From the NCBI GenBank assembly GCA_022800525.1, contig JAAWQM010000005.1, forward strand, positions 1-64,000: DNA of 64,000 nt. Reading direction: 5' to 3'. This stretch comes from Oscillospiraceae bacterium. Lineage in GTDB: Bacteria; Bacillota; Clostridia; Oscillospirales; Oscillospiraceae. Below, in pieces: positions 1 through 9,072 of this stretch. The notes below the pieces were generated by a model. It did no database searches. It saw only the letters and a list, made by a program, of their open reading frames with translations, and was not told the origin of the DNA. Made by a program: the position numbers and the translations under genes. How positions within the stretch are numbered: the stretch's first letter is position 1; the number at the start of each line of letters is the position of its first letter.

Positions 1-117
1 GTCATTAAGGCGGTGGGATTGACTTTTTTTCAGCGGGGCCGCATTGATACGGGCTACTATTTCCGAGTAGGAAACGGCGGTGCTCACTTGATACTGGATA
101 GTAGACTTCATCAGAAG

Positions 118-148
118 ACCCCCTGAAACCGCAGGGTTTCGGGGGATT
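118..148 (+). terminator. Putative stem-loop terminator
   Basis: cccctgaaacc-gca-ggtttcgggg followed by atttt. Confidence 0.4.
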
Positions 149-204
149 TTCTGATGATAGCGGGGAAATGTTTCCCTTATTTTACCCTTATTGCGCAGTT
201 TCCA

Positions 205-384
205 TTAACCGGCGGCAATATTCTTGATGAAGCAATCCATCCGGTCAGCACTTTCTCTTTTCATCTGCTCGGTGACGTGACCGTAAACGTCCAGTGTAAA
301 GGCGGCGGTTGCATAGCCCAGATTGCCCTGCACCATTTTAATATCGTCCCCGCTCTTTATCGCTGCAACGGCGTAAGAGTGCCC
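205..384 (-). pseudogene. Tyrosine-type integrase, C-terminal remnant
   Basis: Minus-strand reading gives GHSYAVAAIKSGDDIKMVQGNLGYATAAFTLDVYGHVTEQMKRESADRMDCFIKNIAAG*, the catalytic C-terminus of tyrosine recombinases (HSYA, Y in LDVYGH). An in-frame stop (gaa taa ggg cac) lies directly upstream. Confidence 0.75.
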
Positions 385-507
385 TTATTCCTTTTCCACT
401 AAAAAACGGCCTTGAAATGGGGGCTGCGGGAGGGGGTGAGAAACCAGGGCAGCACTTCAAGGGCAAATTTTTTCGGATCACGAAGGGGGTCAAAAATGGG
501 TTCCTGG

Positions 508-1006
508 GGCATCACCATGAAAGCAAGCGACTATGACCTGGACCTGCTGGGGACTATCGCAGCCATTCAACTGAAAGCGGTGGACTTTTCCACCTTTAAT
601 GTAGCAGACGCCCTTGAAGTAATCAAGGCAGACATTATGGAGGGAATCAGAAAGAACCAATCGCGGCTGCTCTGTGGAGAATCTGGTTTTCTACTTCAGC
701 GAGAACTTTCCGAGGAATTTCACGCAAGGGGCGCTCCTGATCGCGGAGTGTCTGGCAGACTACTACCGTCCCGGGGAGCTGGCCGTCACCGAGTATGTTG
801 GCAAGCACTACAATCCGATTGAGCACCACATCCAAGAAGTTAGCGTTACGGATGCTGACTTGCGGCTTCTTCTGGAAGAATTTCGGAAGGTCCAGAACCC
901 GGAGCATGAGATGTATCAATCCTGGCTTGAGGATAGCGACCACGAAAAGTGGTTGGCGCATATCCGGGCCATCCAACAGAGCTTAAAGCAACACTTACTC
1001 AGCTGA
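508..1006 (+). pseudogene. Hypothetical mobile-element accessory protein, probably frameshifted
   Basis: MKASDYDLDLLGTIAAIQLKAVDFSTFNVADALEVIKADIMEGIRKNQ in one frame continues naturally as VENLVFYFSENFPRNFTQGALLIAECLADYYRPG...LKQHLLS in another frame from about 660. Confidence 0.4.
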
Positions 1007-1161
1007 CGAATCAATCAGTTGAGGGCGGGCTTTTTGTTTTTCTGCTCATTTCAAAAAAAGACAACCAGCCGCACGTTCACGCGCCGCCTCATATTCGTCA
1101 TAGGCGGCAAGTAATCCGATCAACGCCCGCTTGATCTGTTTTTCCCTGATTCGCTTATTCA

Positions 1162-1745
1162 TTACGGCCTCACGATTTCTTTTGTATGTGATATCTGGTC
1201 CATCGCAGCGATCTGCTGCATTTCCGCGTCTGTCAGTTCAAAGTCGAAAATCTCAAAGTTCTCCTGGATATGAGCTTCGTTGCTGGAACCGGGAATGGCA
1301 ATATTGCCAGCCTGGAGATGCCAGCGCAGGAGGACCTGTGCGGAGGTCTTGCCATGGGCCGCCGCAATGGAGGAAATTGTGGGGTCATTGAACAGCTCCT
1401 GCTTATGGCCCCGCCCGCCCAGGGGGAACCAGGATTCCAGAACGGCTCCGTACTGCTTCAGATGCTCCTTCATGGCGGTACTCTGGTAATGGGGGGCGTC
1501 TCGTTCTGGAGAAGCGCCGGGGTAATGGTGGTGGCGTTCACCAGCCGGTCAAAATCCTCCGCCGTGTAGTAGTTGGAAAGACCGATGGAGCGGAGTTTTC
1601 CCTCACTGACAGCCTGCTCCATGGCCTGATACGCCGCCACATCGGAAAAACCGGTATCCTCCACTGCCGCCATCGCAGGGACGCCCAATCCCATCGCTAA
1701 AGCGCACATCAAAACGAGGGAGAGCAGTTTTTTTAGTTGTTTCAT
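1162..1745 (-). pseudogene. Aldo/keto reductase, internally deleted and frameshifted, with N-terminal Sec signal peptide
   Basis: ORF 1470-1745 is a signal peptide (MKQLKKLLSLVLMCALAMGLGVPAMA) joined to AKR interior DVAAYQAMEQAVSEGKLRSIGLSNYY. ORF 1162-1473 is the C-terminal half in a second frame. The N-terminal barrel with catalytic D/Y/K/H is missing compared with the neighbour at 1838-2872. Confidence 0.85.
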
Positions 1746-1837
1746 AGGATTTTCTCACTTTCAAAAAATATCATCTACAGTTGCGTATCAAAGTGCAGGC
1801 AACAGATTCCGCAGGGGGTACATCCTTCCCGCCTTGT

Positions 1838-2872
1838 TTAATAGTTTGCAAACCGCTCATTTTTGTCCAGGGCAGTCATCTGCTCCATTTCTTCATCGGT
1901 CAGGTTGAAGTCGAAAACTTCAAAGTTCTCCCGGATGTGGTCCTCATTGCTGGAGCCTGGGATAGCGATATTACCTGCCTGCAAATGCCAGCGCAGTATA
2001 ACCTGTGCGGAGGTCTTTCCGTGGGCGGCGGCAATGGCGGAAATGGTTTCATCACCGAACAGCGTCCGTGTGTTTCCACGCCCGCCCAGGGGAAACCAGC
2101 TTTCCATGACCGTGCCGTACTGAGCCAGATGCTCCTTCATCTCTGTACTCTGGTGGTAAGGGTGCGTCTCATTCTGCATGAGCGCCGGGGTAATGGAAGT
2201 GGCGTTCATCAGCCGGTCAAAGTCCTCTGGGGTGTAGTAGTTGGAGAGGCCAATGGAGCGGAGCTTACCATCTTCTACCGCCTGCTCCATAGCCTGATAT
2301 GCCGCTACATCGTTGCTGGGCTGGGAGTGGTGCAGGATCATCAGGTCGATGTAGTCCAGGCCCAAGCGCTCCAGGGAGCGGTCAATCGCATCCGCTCCGT
2401 TGTCGTAATCATCTGTCCACATTTTTGTGGTTACGAAGATTTCTTCACGGGTCACAAGGCCCTCGTCAATGGCCCTCTGGATTCCCCGGCCCACACCCTG
2501 CTCGTTGCCGTAGATACGGGCGGTGTCAATGAGCCGGTAGCCATCCCGCAACGCCCAATAGACGGAATTTTCTGCCTGATCGTTGCTGAGACGGAACGTT
2601 CCGATACCAAGGATAGGCATTTCAATTCCATTGTTCAGCAAGACCACGCCACGCTCCAGGTCGAAGCCGGAAGAAGTGGTTTCGCCGCTGTCGCTGACGG
2701 TGGGCGGTTCCACGGCAGTGTTGTCAGCCGCTGCCCCCTCGCTGGAGGCAGGCGTCTGCACGGATGCTGCCGGAATATTCCCTGGAGTATCATCTGCGTT
2801 CCCAGCACCGCAGCCCGTAAGCAGCAGGCAGAACACCGCCGCAATCAGTAAAATAGCTTTTCTCATACGCAA
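1838..2872 (-). CDS. Aldo/keto reductase, predicted lipoprotein
   Basis: Lipobox MRMRKAILLIAAVFCLLLTGCGAG, then a complete AKR barrel with LIDTARIYGNE, VTTKMW and LMILHHSQPS (D, Y, K, H tetrad). Confidence 0.9.
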   Translation of the reverse strand: MRMRKAILLIAAVFCLLLTGCGAGNADDTPGNIPAASVQTPASSEGAAADNTAVEPPTVSDSGETTSSGFDLERGVVLLNNGIEMPILGIGTFRLSNDQAENSVYWALRDGYRLIDTARIYGNEQGVGRGIQRAIDEGLVTREEIFVTTKMWTDDYDNGADAIDRSLERLGLDYIDLMILHHSQPSNDVAAYQAMEQAVEDGKLRSIGLSNYYTPEDFDRLMNATSITPALMQNETHPYHQSTEMKEHLAQYGTVMESWFPLGGRGNTRTLFGDETISAIAAAHGKTSAQVILRWHLQAGNIAIPGSSNEDHIRENFEVFDFNLTDEEMEQMTALDKNERFANY

Positions 2873-2879
2873 TCGTCTC

Positions 2880-3653
2880 CTATTCTATCAACAAGGTTTC
2901 CCCCATGTCTAAAATCAGCCGGTTCTCCACATCGAACTGCTCCGCCACCGTCCGGTCGAAGAAAATATCGTTCCTGGCTGTCACATGATAGGGAATGTTG
3001 TGCGTGGCTCCTACCAGCCGGGCGGCCTCTGCTGCTTCCTCCAGGCCCATGTTGAACACACCGTCACAGCAGAAGAAGGCATAGTCGATCTCCTTCTCCG
3101 CCATGTCCGCCATTTGCTCTGTGGTGGAGGTGTCCCCGGTCACATATATGGAGCACCCATTGGAGAAGGTCAGCACATAGCCCACGCACTCACCCATATC
3201 ATGCCAGCGGTTATACCCGGCCTCTACCGCCTCCACGGTGACATAACTCAAGTCAAATACCAGATGTTCCCCGTTTTGGATCGCTTCTTTCCAGGTGATG
3301 ATCCGGCAATCTGGATTCCGGTTTTCGATACGGTCTACACCGTTGTGGTCGTAATGGGAATGGGTTACGAGAATCAAATCGGCAGGCAGATCATACCCCT
3401 CACCCACATAAGGATCGACGTAGATCACCTTGCCCTCGTCGGTCACAATGCGAATACTGGCCTGCCCCTGGTAGAGCAGTTCTGCCGGACCGGGAACAGT
3501 CTCCGCCGGTTCATCCTGCTCTGTCTGAACAGACTGCACTTGGGCAGGAAGCTCTATTTCAGCGGGAGATGGAGCCTGCGGGAAACCGCAGGCGGAGAAC
3601 AGCACAAAAGGAATCAGCAAGAGAGACAGCATCATCATTCGTTCCTTCTTCAC
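2880..3653 (-). CDS. MBL-fold metal-dependent hydrolase, predicted lipoprotein
   Basis: Lipobox LLLIPFVLFSACG; metallo-beta-lactamase motif THSHYDHNGVD; YVTGDTSTTEQ. Confidence 0.8.
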   Translation of the reverse strand: MKKERMMMLSLLLIPFVLFSACGFPQAPSPAEIELPAQVQSVQTEQDEPAETVPGPAELLYQGQASIRIVTDEGKVIYVDPYVGEGYDLPADLILVTHSHYDHNGVDRIENRNPDCRIITWKEAIQNGEHLVFDLSYVTVEAVEAGYNRWHDMGECVGYVLTFSNGCSIYVTGDTSTTEQMADMAEKEIDYAFFCCDGVFNMGLEEAAEAARLVGATHNIPYHVTARNDIFFDRTVAEQFDVENRLILDMGETLLIE

Positions 3654-3667
3654 AAAATTTGAACTCC

Positions 3668-4111
3668 TTATAAATTCTGGCGTTTCAGCAGCTTGGCAGA
3701 GTAATAACCAGCCATAGCAAACAACGCCATGACAGCAACATAATCCAACACAAAGTAAATGAGCGGCTGGCTGAAATCGAAGAACACAAATTGATTTCTC
3801 AGAAGCAGATAGCTTCCAATTTCCCGCCGGATAAAGATCAGAATGCCCCAGATTCCCAGCAGCGCGGCGATTACGCGCAGGATGGTTGTCCGGGTGGCGG
3901 ATTTGCTCTTGATGTTTACCGCTTTACGGAGCATTCCTATGATTGCCCCACCGTGCAGCCCAGCATGAAAACTCATCAGAATCACCCCCCAATAGGACGC
4001 CGGCAGGTGAACTGTTCTGGTCAATGCCATTCCAGACACGACCTCCAGAAAGGCAAAAACATGACGCGACATAAGAATCCCGCTGCCAGGCAGGGCAATC
4101 ATGTCTGCCAA
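3668..4111 (-). CDS. Integral membrane protein, DUF4405-like, possibly 5'-frameshifted
   Basis: Hydrophobic with SYWGVILMSFHAGLHGGAIIG. The track ORF starts at TTG. An upstream piece in another frame (MDASIEKKGMSRTQQIRIAVDFSMVILLPLLMAYS) looks like its N-terminus. Confidence 0.5.
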   Translation of the reverse strand: MADMIALPGSGILMSRHVFAFLEVVSGMALTRTVHLPASYWGVILMSFHAGLHGGAIIGMLRKAVNIKSKSATRTTILRVIAALLGIWGILIFIRREIGSYLLLRNQFVFFDFSQPLIYFVLDYVAVMALFAMAGYYSAKLLKRQNL

Positions 4112-4271
4112 CAGGAGTAGGCCATCAACAGCGGCAGCAGAATCACCATAGAAAAATCCACGGCTATTCTAATCTGCTGTGTTCGGGACATCCCTTTTTT
4201 CTCTATGGACGCATCCATTGTTCATCAACCTCCACATTAGCAAATTGCCTGCATTTCAAATGCAAAGGGAG

Positions 4272-4739
4272 TTAACGCTCATAGCGCAGGACCACACCGT
4301 TTCCCGCAATCTGACGCACCTCTTTCTTGCCTGCGAACAGGTAGGGAATTCCCAGATCGTCCAGATAAGCCAAAAATTCCGGCGGGACCTGCTCTGTCAA
4401 AACTTCTATCATCAAATTGCTCTGTCCGCCATAGGACATCATCGCGCTTTCCCAGCGCAGCTTGCCATACCGGTCAAAGGCTGCACAAAGGCCGCTTCCC
4501 TCCGGCGGCTGAATCACCTCATCTTCATACTTGACCGGCACATCCCTATATTTGGAGAAGTCCACATCCATGTCCATCTGAGAAGTCGCCCGCCCGCAGC
4601 CATAGGCCCGGGCATATTTGTAAATCAGACGGTCGTATTCCATGCCAGCCAATTCATAGTCCTTATTGCCATCCCAATCAATGACGATTTTTCCGTCAAT
4701 GGTTGTCATCATGTGGCAGATCACTTTTGCTCGATCCAT
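4272..4739 (-). pseudogene. RibD C-terminal/dihydrofolate-reductase-like protein, apparently internally deleted
   Basis: MDRAKVICHMMTTIDGKIVIDWDG...GYLFAGKKEV then directly QIAGNGVVLRYER*. The usual LLEGG-containing segment is absent. Confidence 0.6.
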
Positions 4740-4807
4740 GATGAGCCTTCTTATCAATGCTTTCTTTTCCATCCTGCGAGGGGACAATCTCGCGATTTGA
4801 TTTCATG

Positions 4808-5291
4808 TCATTTGCCACTGGTGGAGCTTCTGAAACCCAATTCCTCCAGCCAGTGTGTGACATCACTCCCGGCGGAATCCACATTGGAGCCGCGTATGGC
4901 AAGTCCCTCCAGTAGTTCAGCATCTGGAATCAGTTCCGTAATGTCACTCTCGCTGCGTCCAAGGGCGCTTCCCTCATGGGTGCAGAACGGAATGACCGTC
5001 TTGCCAGAGAAATCATAGCTTTCCAAAAAGGTGAACATCGTCATAGGCATAGTTCCCCACCAGTTTGGATAACCGATGAAAACCGTATCGTAGTCATCCA
5101 TATTTTCCACAGAGGATGACAGCTCTGGCCTTGCGTCCATCGTCCTGTTCTTGACGGGCCTGGGCAATCAGATCGTTATATTCGTCTGGGTAAACCGTAG
5201 TTGTTTCCACTTGGAACAGATCGCCGCCAGTGTATCCGGCAATCATATTGGCGATGGTTTCGGTATTCCCTGTATGGGAAAAGTACGCCAC
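4808..5291 (-). pseudogene. Flavodoxin, frameshifted
   Basis: FMN-loop piece AYFSHTGNTETIANMIAGYTGGDLFQVETTTVYPDEYNDLIAQARQEQ (5094-5291) continues in another frame as ARPELSSSVENMDDYDTVFIGYPNWWGTMPMTMFTFLESYDFSGKTVIPFCTHEGSALG (4808-5167). Confidence 0.85.
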
Positions 5292-5321
5292 CAGGATGCC
5301 AAGCTGCTTGTAACTCCATCT

Positions 5322-6290
5322 TTATCTCGTAAACCCCCTGTGTCCATATACTTTACATTGATTGAGCGCAGCCTCCAGAGAGCAGAACTCCTCGTCCGTC
5401 AGCTCTACCAGAGAGGCGTCCAGATTCTCGATGATTCGTTCTTTATTCTTGGAACCGGGGATCGGGACCACATTGGGATACTTGTGCAGCATCCAGACCA
5501 GGGAGATCTGGGCGGGAGTAGCCTGCTTCTTATCTGCGTACTGCTTCAAAAGATCAATGATAGGCTGATTCCCGGCAATGTTGGCTTTGCTCAACTGCGG
5601 CACCCAATTCCGAACATCATTGTTCCGCTCGAAATTTGTCTCTGTGGTGATCTTTCCGGACAGCAGGCCGCTGGCGATGGGAGAAAAGGGTACCATGCCG
5701 ATCTCATGCTCCAGGCAGTAAGGGATCACCGCTTTTTCCACATCCCGCTCCACCATGGAGTAAATGTTCTGGATGGCGGTGAGAGGCGTGACCCGCTGGG
5801 CGCGCTCGATCACACCCACGTCCACCTGAGACAATCCCCAGCCGCGAATGAGGCCGTCCTCGATCAGCAGGCCCATGGCCTCCGCTACCTCCTCCACAGA
5901 GACACCTCCAGTACGGTGAAGGTAGTACAAGTCCACCATATCGGTCTGAAGCCATTCCATGGATGCCTCCAGATGCCGGCGAACTGCATCATAGACGGAG
6001 CCGGCCCTGCGCACCTCTGACCGATCCAGAAACAGTTTGGTAGCCAGAACCACACCCTGCCGGACGTCCCGCAGAGCTTTGCCCACGATACGCTCGTTGT
6101 GTCCGGTACCGGACAGATTTGGACTGTAGATCTCAGCTGTGTCAAAGAACGTACAGCCGTGCCGGTAGGCATTCTGGATCGCCTCAACGCTGTATGTTTC
6201 CGGGGGAATCTGACCATATCCATGGGAAAAGGCCATACAGCCCATGCCTACCGCTGATACAGTCAATTCACCGATTTTTCTTGTTTTCAT
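5322..6290 (-). CDS. Aldo/keto reductase
   Basis: MKTRKIGELTVSAVGMGCMAFSHGYG; FFDTAEIYSPN; LATKLF; VDLYYLHRTGG; IPGSKNKERI. Confidence 0.95.
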   Translation of the reverse strand: MKTRKIGELTVSAVGMGCMAFSHGYGQIPPETYSVEAIQNAYRHGCTFFDTAEIYSPNLSGTGHNERIVGKALRDVRQGVVLATKLFLDRSEVRRAGSVYDAVRRHLEASMEWLQTDMVDLYYLHRTGGVSVEEVAEAMGLLIEDGLIRGWGLSQVDVGVIERAQRVTPLTAIQNIYSMVERDVEKAVIPYCLEHEIGMVPFSPIASGLLSGKITTETNFERNNDVRNWVPQLSKANIAGNQPIIDLLKQYADKKQATPAQISLVWMLHKYPNVVPIPGSKNKERIIENLDASLVELTDEEFCSLEAALNQCKVYGHRGFTR

Positions 6291-7174
6291 GTTCCCTCCC
6301 CGCCGCTTTGGACGTTGGTCAAAAAGTTTGTAATATAGGACACTGCCAGCTCAAAATCCTCGCCCAGATAGCCGTGATCTGCGCCTTGAATGACATGATA
6401 CTCTACATTGTCCACGGTTTCTGCCAGTCGGTCAGAGTAGGTAATCGGGATGATGGAATCCCGGCTGCCGTGAATCAACAGGATGTTTTTCCCATATTCC
6501 TGGATCAGCGCATAAGGCTCCTGATCCCACATATCCACAAAATACCGCTGGCCCAGCCTCATTCCAAGCAGCCGGTATGTTTCTGGAACTTCTTCCGGCG
6601 AATCAAACATTGCATGAACATCGTCATAGAGAGAAAACCCTGGATAGACCAGGATAATCGCCCGGATTTCATCCTGGTGTTCAGCCACTGTAATTGCAGT
6701 GACCAGACCGCCTTGGCTGTTCCCCATTAGATAAATGGAATCCGCATCTACAAAGTCCCACGTCTGTACTTCGGCCAGCACAGCCTCCAGGTCTGCTTTC
6801 TCTGTCAAAACCGACATACCCAGCACATCACCATCGCTCCGGCTTCCATAGCCTCCGCCGCAGAAATCAAAGCAGACGGTTACATAGCCCGCCTCGGCCA
6901 GCGCTTCTCCGTATCCTTTCACTCGGTCCAGGGTCGCGCCCAGCTCATGGGAGAGGATCACCACAGGCATCTTTCCTTCCACGCCAGCGGGGACATGGGC
7001 TATCCCATAAATGTCCATTCCGTCCCGGTCAACATGGATTTCCCTGGTTTCGTACACTCCAATGGCTGTCACCGCCGGAGCCGCTTGAGTTGGGGTGTTT
7101 TGTTCGCTCATACATCCACACAAAAGAGACACCAGACACATGGCGGCTGTCATCATCACTTCGATACCCTTCAT
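6287..7174 (-). CDS. Alpha/beta hydrolase, predicted lipoprotein
   Basis: Lipobox MKGIEVMMTAAMCLVSLLCGCMS; nucleophile motif GNSQGG; LLIHGSRDSIIP; ADHGY. Start chosen at 7174 within the longer ORF ending 7225. Confidence 0.85.
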   Translation of the reverse strand: MKGIEVMMTAAMCLVSLLCGCMSEQNTPTQAAPAVTAIGVYETREIHVDRDGMDIYGIAHVPAGVEGKMPVVILSHELGATLDRVKGYGEALAEAGYVTVCFDFCGGGYGSRSDGDVLGMSVLTEKADLEAVLAEVQTWDFVDADSIYLMGNSQGGLVTAITVAEHQDEIRAIILVYPGFSLYDDVHAMFDSPEEVPETYRLLGMRLGQRYFVDMWDQEPYALIQEYGKNILLIHGSRDSIIPITYSDRLAETVDNVEYHVIQGADHGYLGEDFELAVSYITNFLTNVQSGGEGT

Positions 7175-7178
7175 CGTC

Positions 7179-8135
7179 TCATTCCTTACCGCTGAACGCA
7201 TCCAGCGCCCGGCCGATCTCGGCAATCTCCGCCGCAGTCAGGTGTACCTCCGCCGCGCCGCCGTTCTCAATCATGCGCTCCATTTTTCGGGTGCCGGGGA
7301 TGGGGACGATCCACGGCTTCTTTCCCATAAGCCACGCCAGAGAGATTTGCGCGGGTGCAGCGTGCTTCTCCGCCGCTTTGGACTGAATCAGATCCAACAC
7401 CGCCTGATGCCTGCGGATGCCGTCCTCCGTAAAGAGTTCCATCCGTCCCCGCCAATCTCCCTCCGGGAACACCGCATTTTTATCATAGGCAGCGGTGAGG
7501 AACCCTTTCGCCAATGGACAGTGAGTGACCAGTCCGATGTTCAGTTCCTCCAATACCGGGAACAGGTTCTCTGTATCCCGCTCCAGCATGGAATAGATAT
7601 TCTGGATCGCCGTCACCGGGCAGACCGCATGGGCGCGGCGAATGATATCTTCTGTCACTATAGAGAGGCCCCAATGGAGGATTTTTCCCTCCTGGATAAG
7701 CTGCCCCATCACCTCAGCAATATCCTCAATATGGCCGTCCGGATCATAGCGGTGCAGGTAATAGAGGTCAACATGGTCTGTCTGGAGCCGCCGCAGGGAA
7801 GTTTCCAGAGAGGCGCGGATTTTCTCAGGCCGGGTGTCGTAAAGGAATCCACCGCCGGGTTTGAAAGAGATGCCGAACTTGGTGGCGATCTTCACCTTGT
7901 CCCGATAGGGTTTCAGAGTGGTCCCCACCAAATCTTCGTTATGCTCGTCAGAGCCGTCATCACTGACATAGACCTCCGCCGTATCGAAGAAGGTGTAGCC
8001 CTGCTCCACCGCTCCCTGGATCACCTTAATCATTTCTGTTTTGTCAGCCGCCGCGCCGAAGGTGTGGGTCATACCCATACAGCCCAGGCCGACAGCGGAT
8101 ACTTCCAGACCGTTTCCTAAAATGCGTTTTTCCAT
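7179..8135 (-). CDS. Aldo/keto reductase
   Basis: MEKRILGNGLEVSAVGLGCMGMTHTFG; FFDTAEVY; IATKFG; VDLYYLHRYD; VPIPGTRK. Confidence 0.95.
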   Translation of the reverse strand: MEKRILGNGLEVSAVGLGCMGMTHTFGAAADKTEMIKVIQGAVEQGYTFFDTAEVYVSDDGSDEHNEDLVGTTLKPYRDKVKIATKFGISFKPGGGFLYDTRPEKIRASLETSLRRLQTDHVDLYYLHRYDPDGHIEDIAEVMGQLIQEGKILHWGLSIVTEDIIRRAHAVCPVTAIQNIYSMLERDTENLFPVLEELNIGLVTHCPLAKGFLTAAYDKNAVFPEGDWRGRMELFTEDGIRRHQAVLDLIQSKAAEKHAAPAQISLAWLMGKKPWIVPIPGTRKMERMIENGGAAEVHLTAAEIAEIGRALDAFSGKE

Positions 8136-8168
8136 ACCGTGTAATTTCCTTTCAAAATGACAGATGTT

Positions 8169-8995
8169 TTATATGACTTCAAACTGCGTCCACTTCCGGC
8201 TCCGGTAGCGGACTACAATCAGAATTGCCTTAATCAGCCAGTCGCCCACCATTGCGTATGCAATGCCGGTCACGCCCAGATGCAGCCACAGGCCGAACAG
8301 CACAGACAGAGCCACCCGGCAGATCACCGTGGCGAAAATGGAAGCAAGCATGGTGTAGAGAATATCCCCAGCCGCCCGCAGACCGTTGGAGAGGGAGAAC
8401 GCCAGGGGGCAGAGAATCGTATTCCCTACCGCATGAATCAGCACAAGCAGGATCACCAGCTGTTTTGCCTCGCCGGAAAGACTGTAAAGCATCAGCACCA
8501 GAGGCGTCAGCGCAAAAATAAGGATATTCCAGAGCGCTGAGCCGAAGTAGGTGATCCGCAGCAGCTTTTTGTTGTAATAGTCCGCCGCCTCCACGTCCCC
8601 CGCCCCCATGCACTGGCCGATCACGGTGACAAAGGCATATCCGAAGGCGATACAGAACAGAGAGGCCATAGACCAAAAGCTCTGGGCCACTTCGTTGGCG
8701 GCAATCTCCACCGTGCCAAAGAGGGCCACGATGCTGGACAGGGCCACCTTGGAGAGCTGAAACAGTCCGTTTTCCACGCTGCTGGGGAGGGCGATGTTCA
8801 GAATCCGCACACCGCCGCGTCCCCGGCATAGCTGAACATCAGCGTGTCCGCGATGCCTACCAGCATGGTCAGAAGCTGTTCCACAAGGATGGGCAGGATC
8901 AGCCGGAACAAGTCCCGGTTGGAAAAACGCTGGCGGTCTTTCTCAATCTGCTGTTTCGGCTCGAATACACCCGCAAGGGTATTTGAGAGGTTCAT
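8169..8995 (-). pseudogene. MATE family efflux transporter, internally deleted and frameshifted
   Basis: N-terminal piece RLILPILVEQLLTMLVGIADTLMFSYAGDAAV (8798-8995) joins out of frame to mid/C-terminal piece RILNIALPSSVENGLFQLSKVALSSIVALFG... (8169-8810). Combined length about 278 aa versus about 450 aa for the intact MATE at 9073-10428. Confidence 0.8.
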
Positions 8996-9017
8996 GCCAT
9001 CATACTCCTGTTATCTG

Positions 9018-9056
9018 AAAAACGGGGACAACCGCAAATCCGGCTGTCCCCGTTTT
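9018..9056 (-). terminator. Rho-independent terminator of the 15.6 to 9.0 kb operon
   Basis: aaaacggggaca (9019-9030) pairs perfectly with tgtccccgtttt (9045-9056); minus transcript ends in U5. Confidence 0.85.
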
Positions 9057-9072
9057 ACGGATATTTGCTTGA

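Noticed and set aside
1-126. Partial ORFs on both strands at the left window edge (minus MKSTIQYQVSTAVSYSEIVARINAAPLKKSQ..., plus VIKAVGLTFFQRGRIDTGYY...*)
   Set aside because: Truncated by the window, no decisive domain, strand ambiguous; not called as a CDS.
1046-1162. 38-aa minus ORF MNKRIREKQIKRALIGLLAAYDEYEAARERAAGCLFLK overlapping the AKR pseudogene stop (TAATG)
   Set aside because: May be a mobile-element fragment, but it is short and its upstream gene is a pseudogene; not enough evidence to call.
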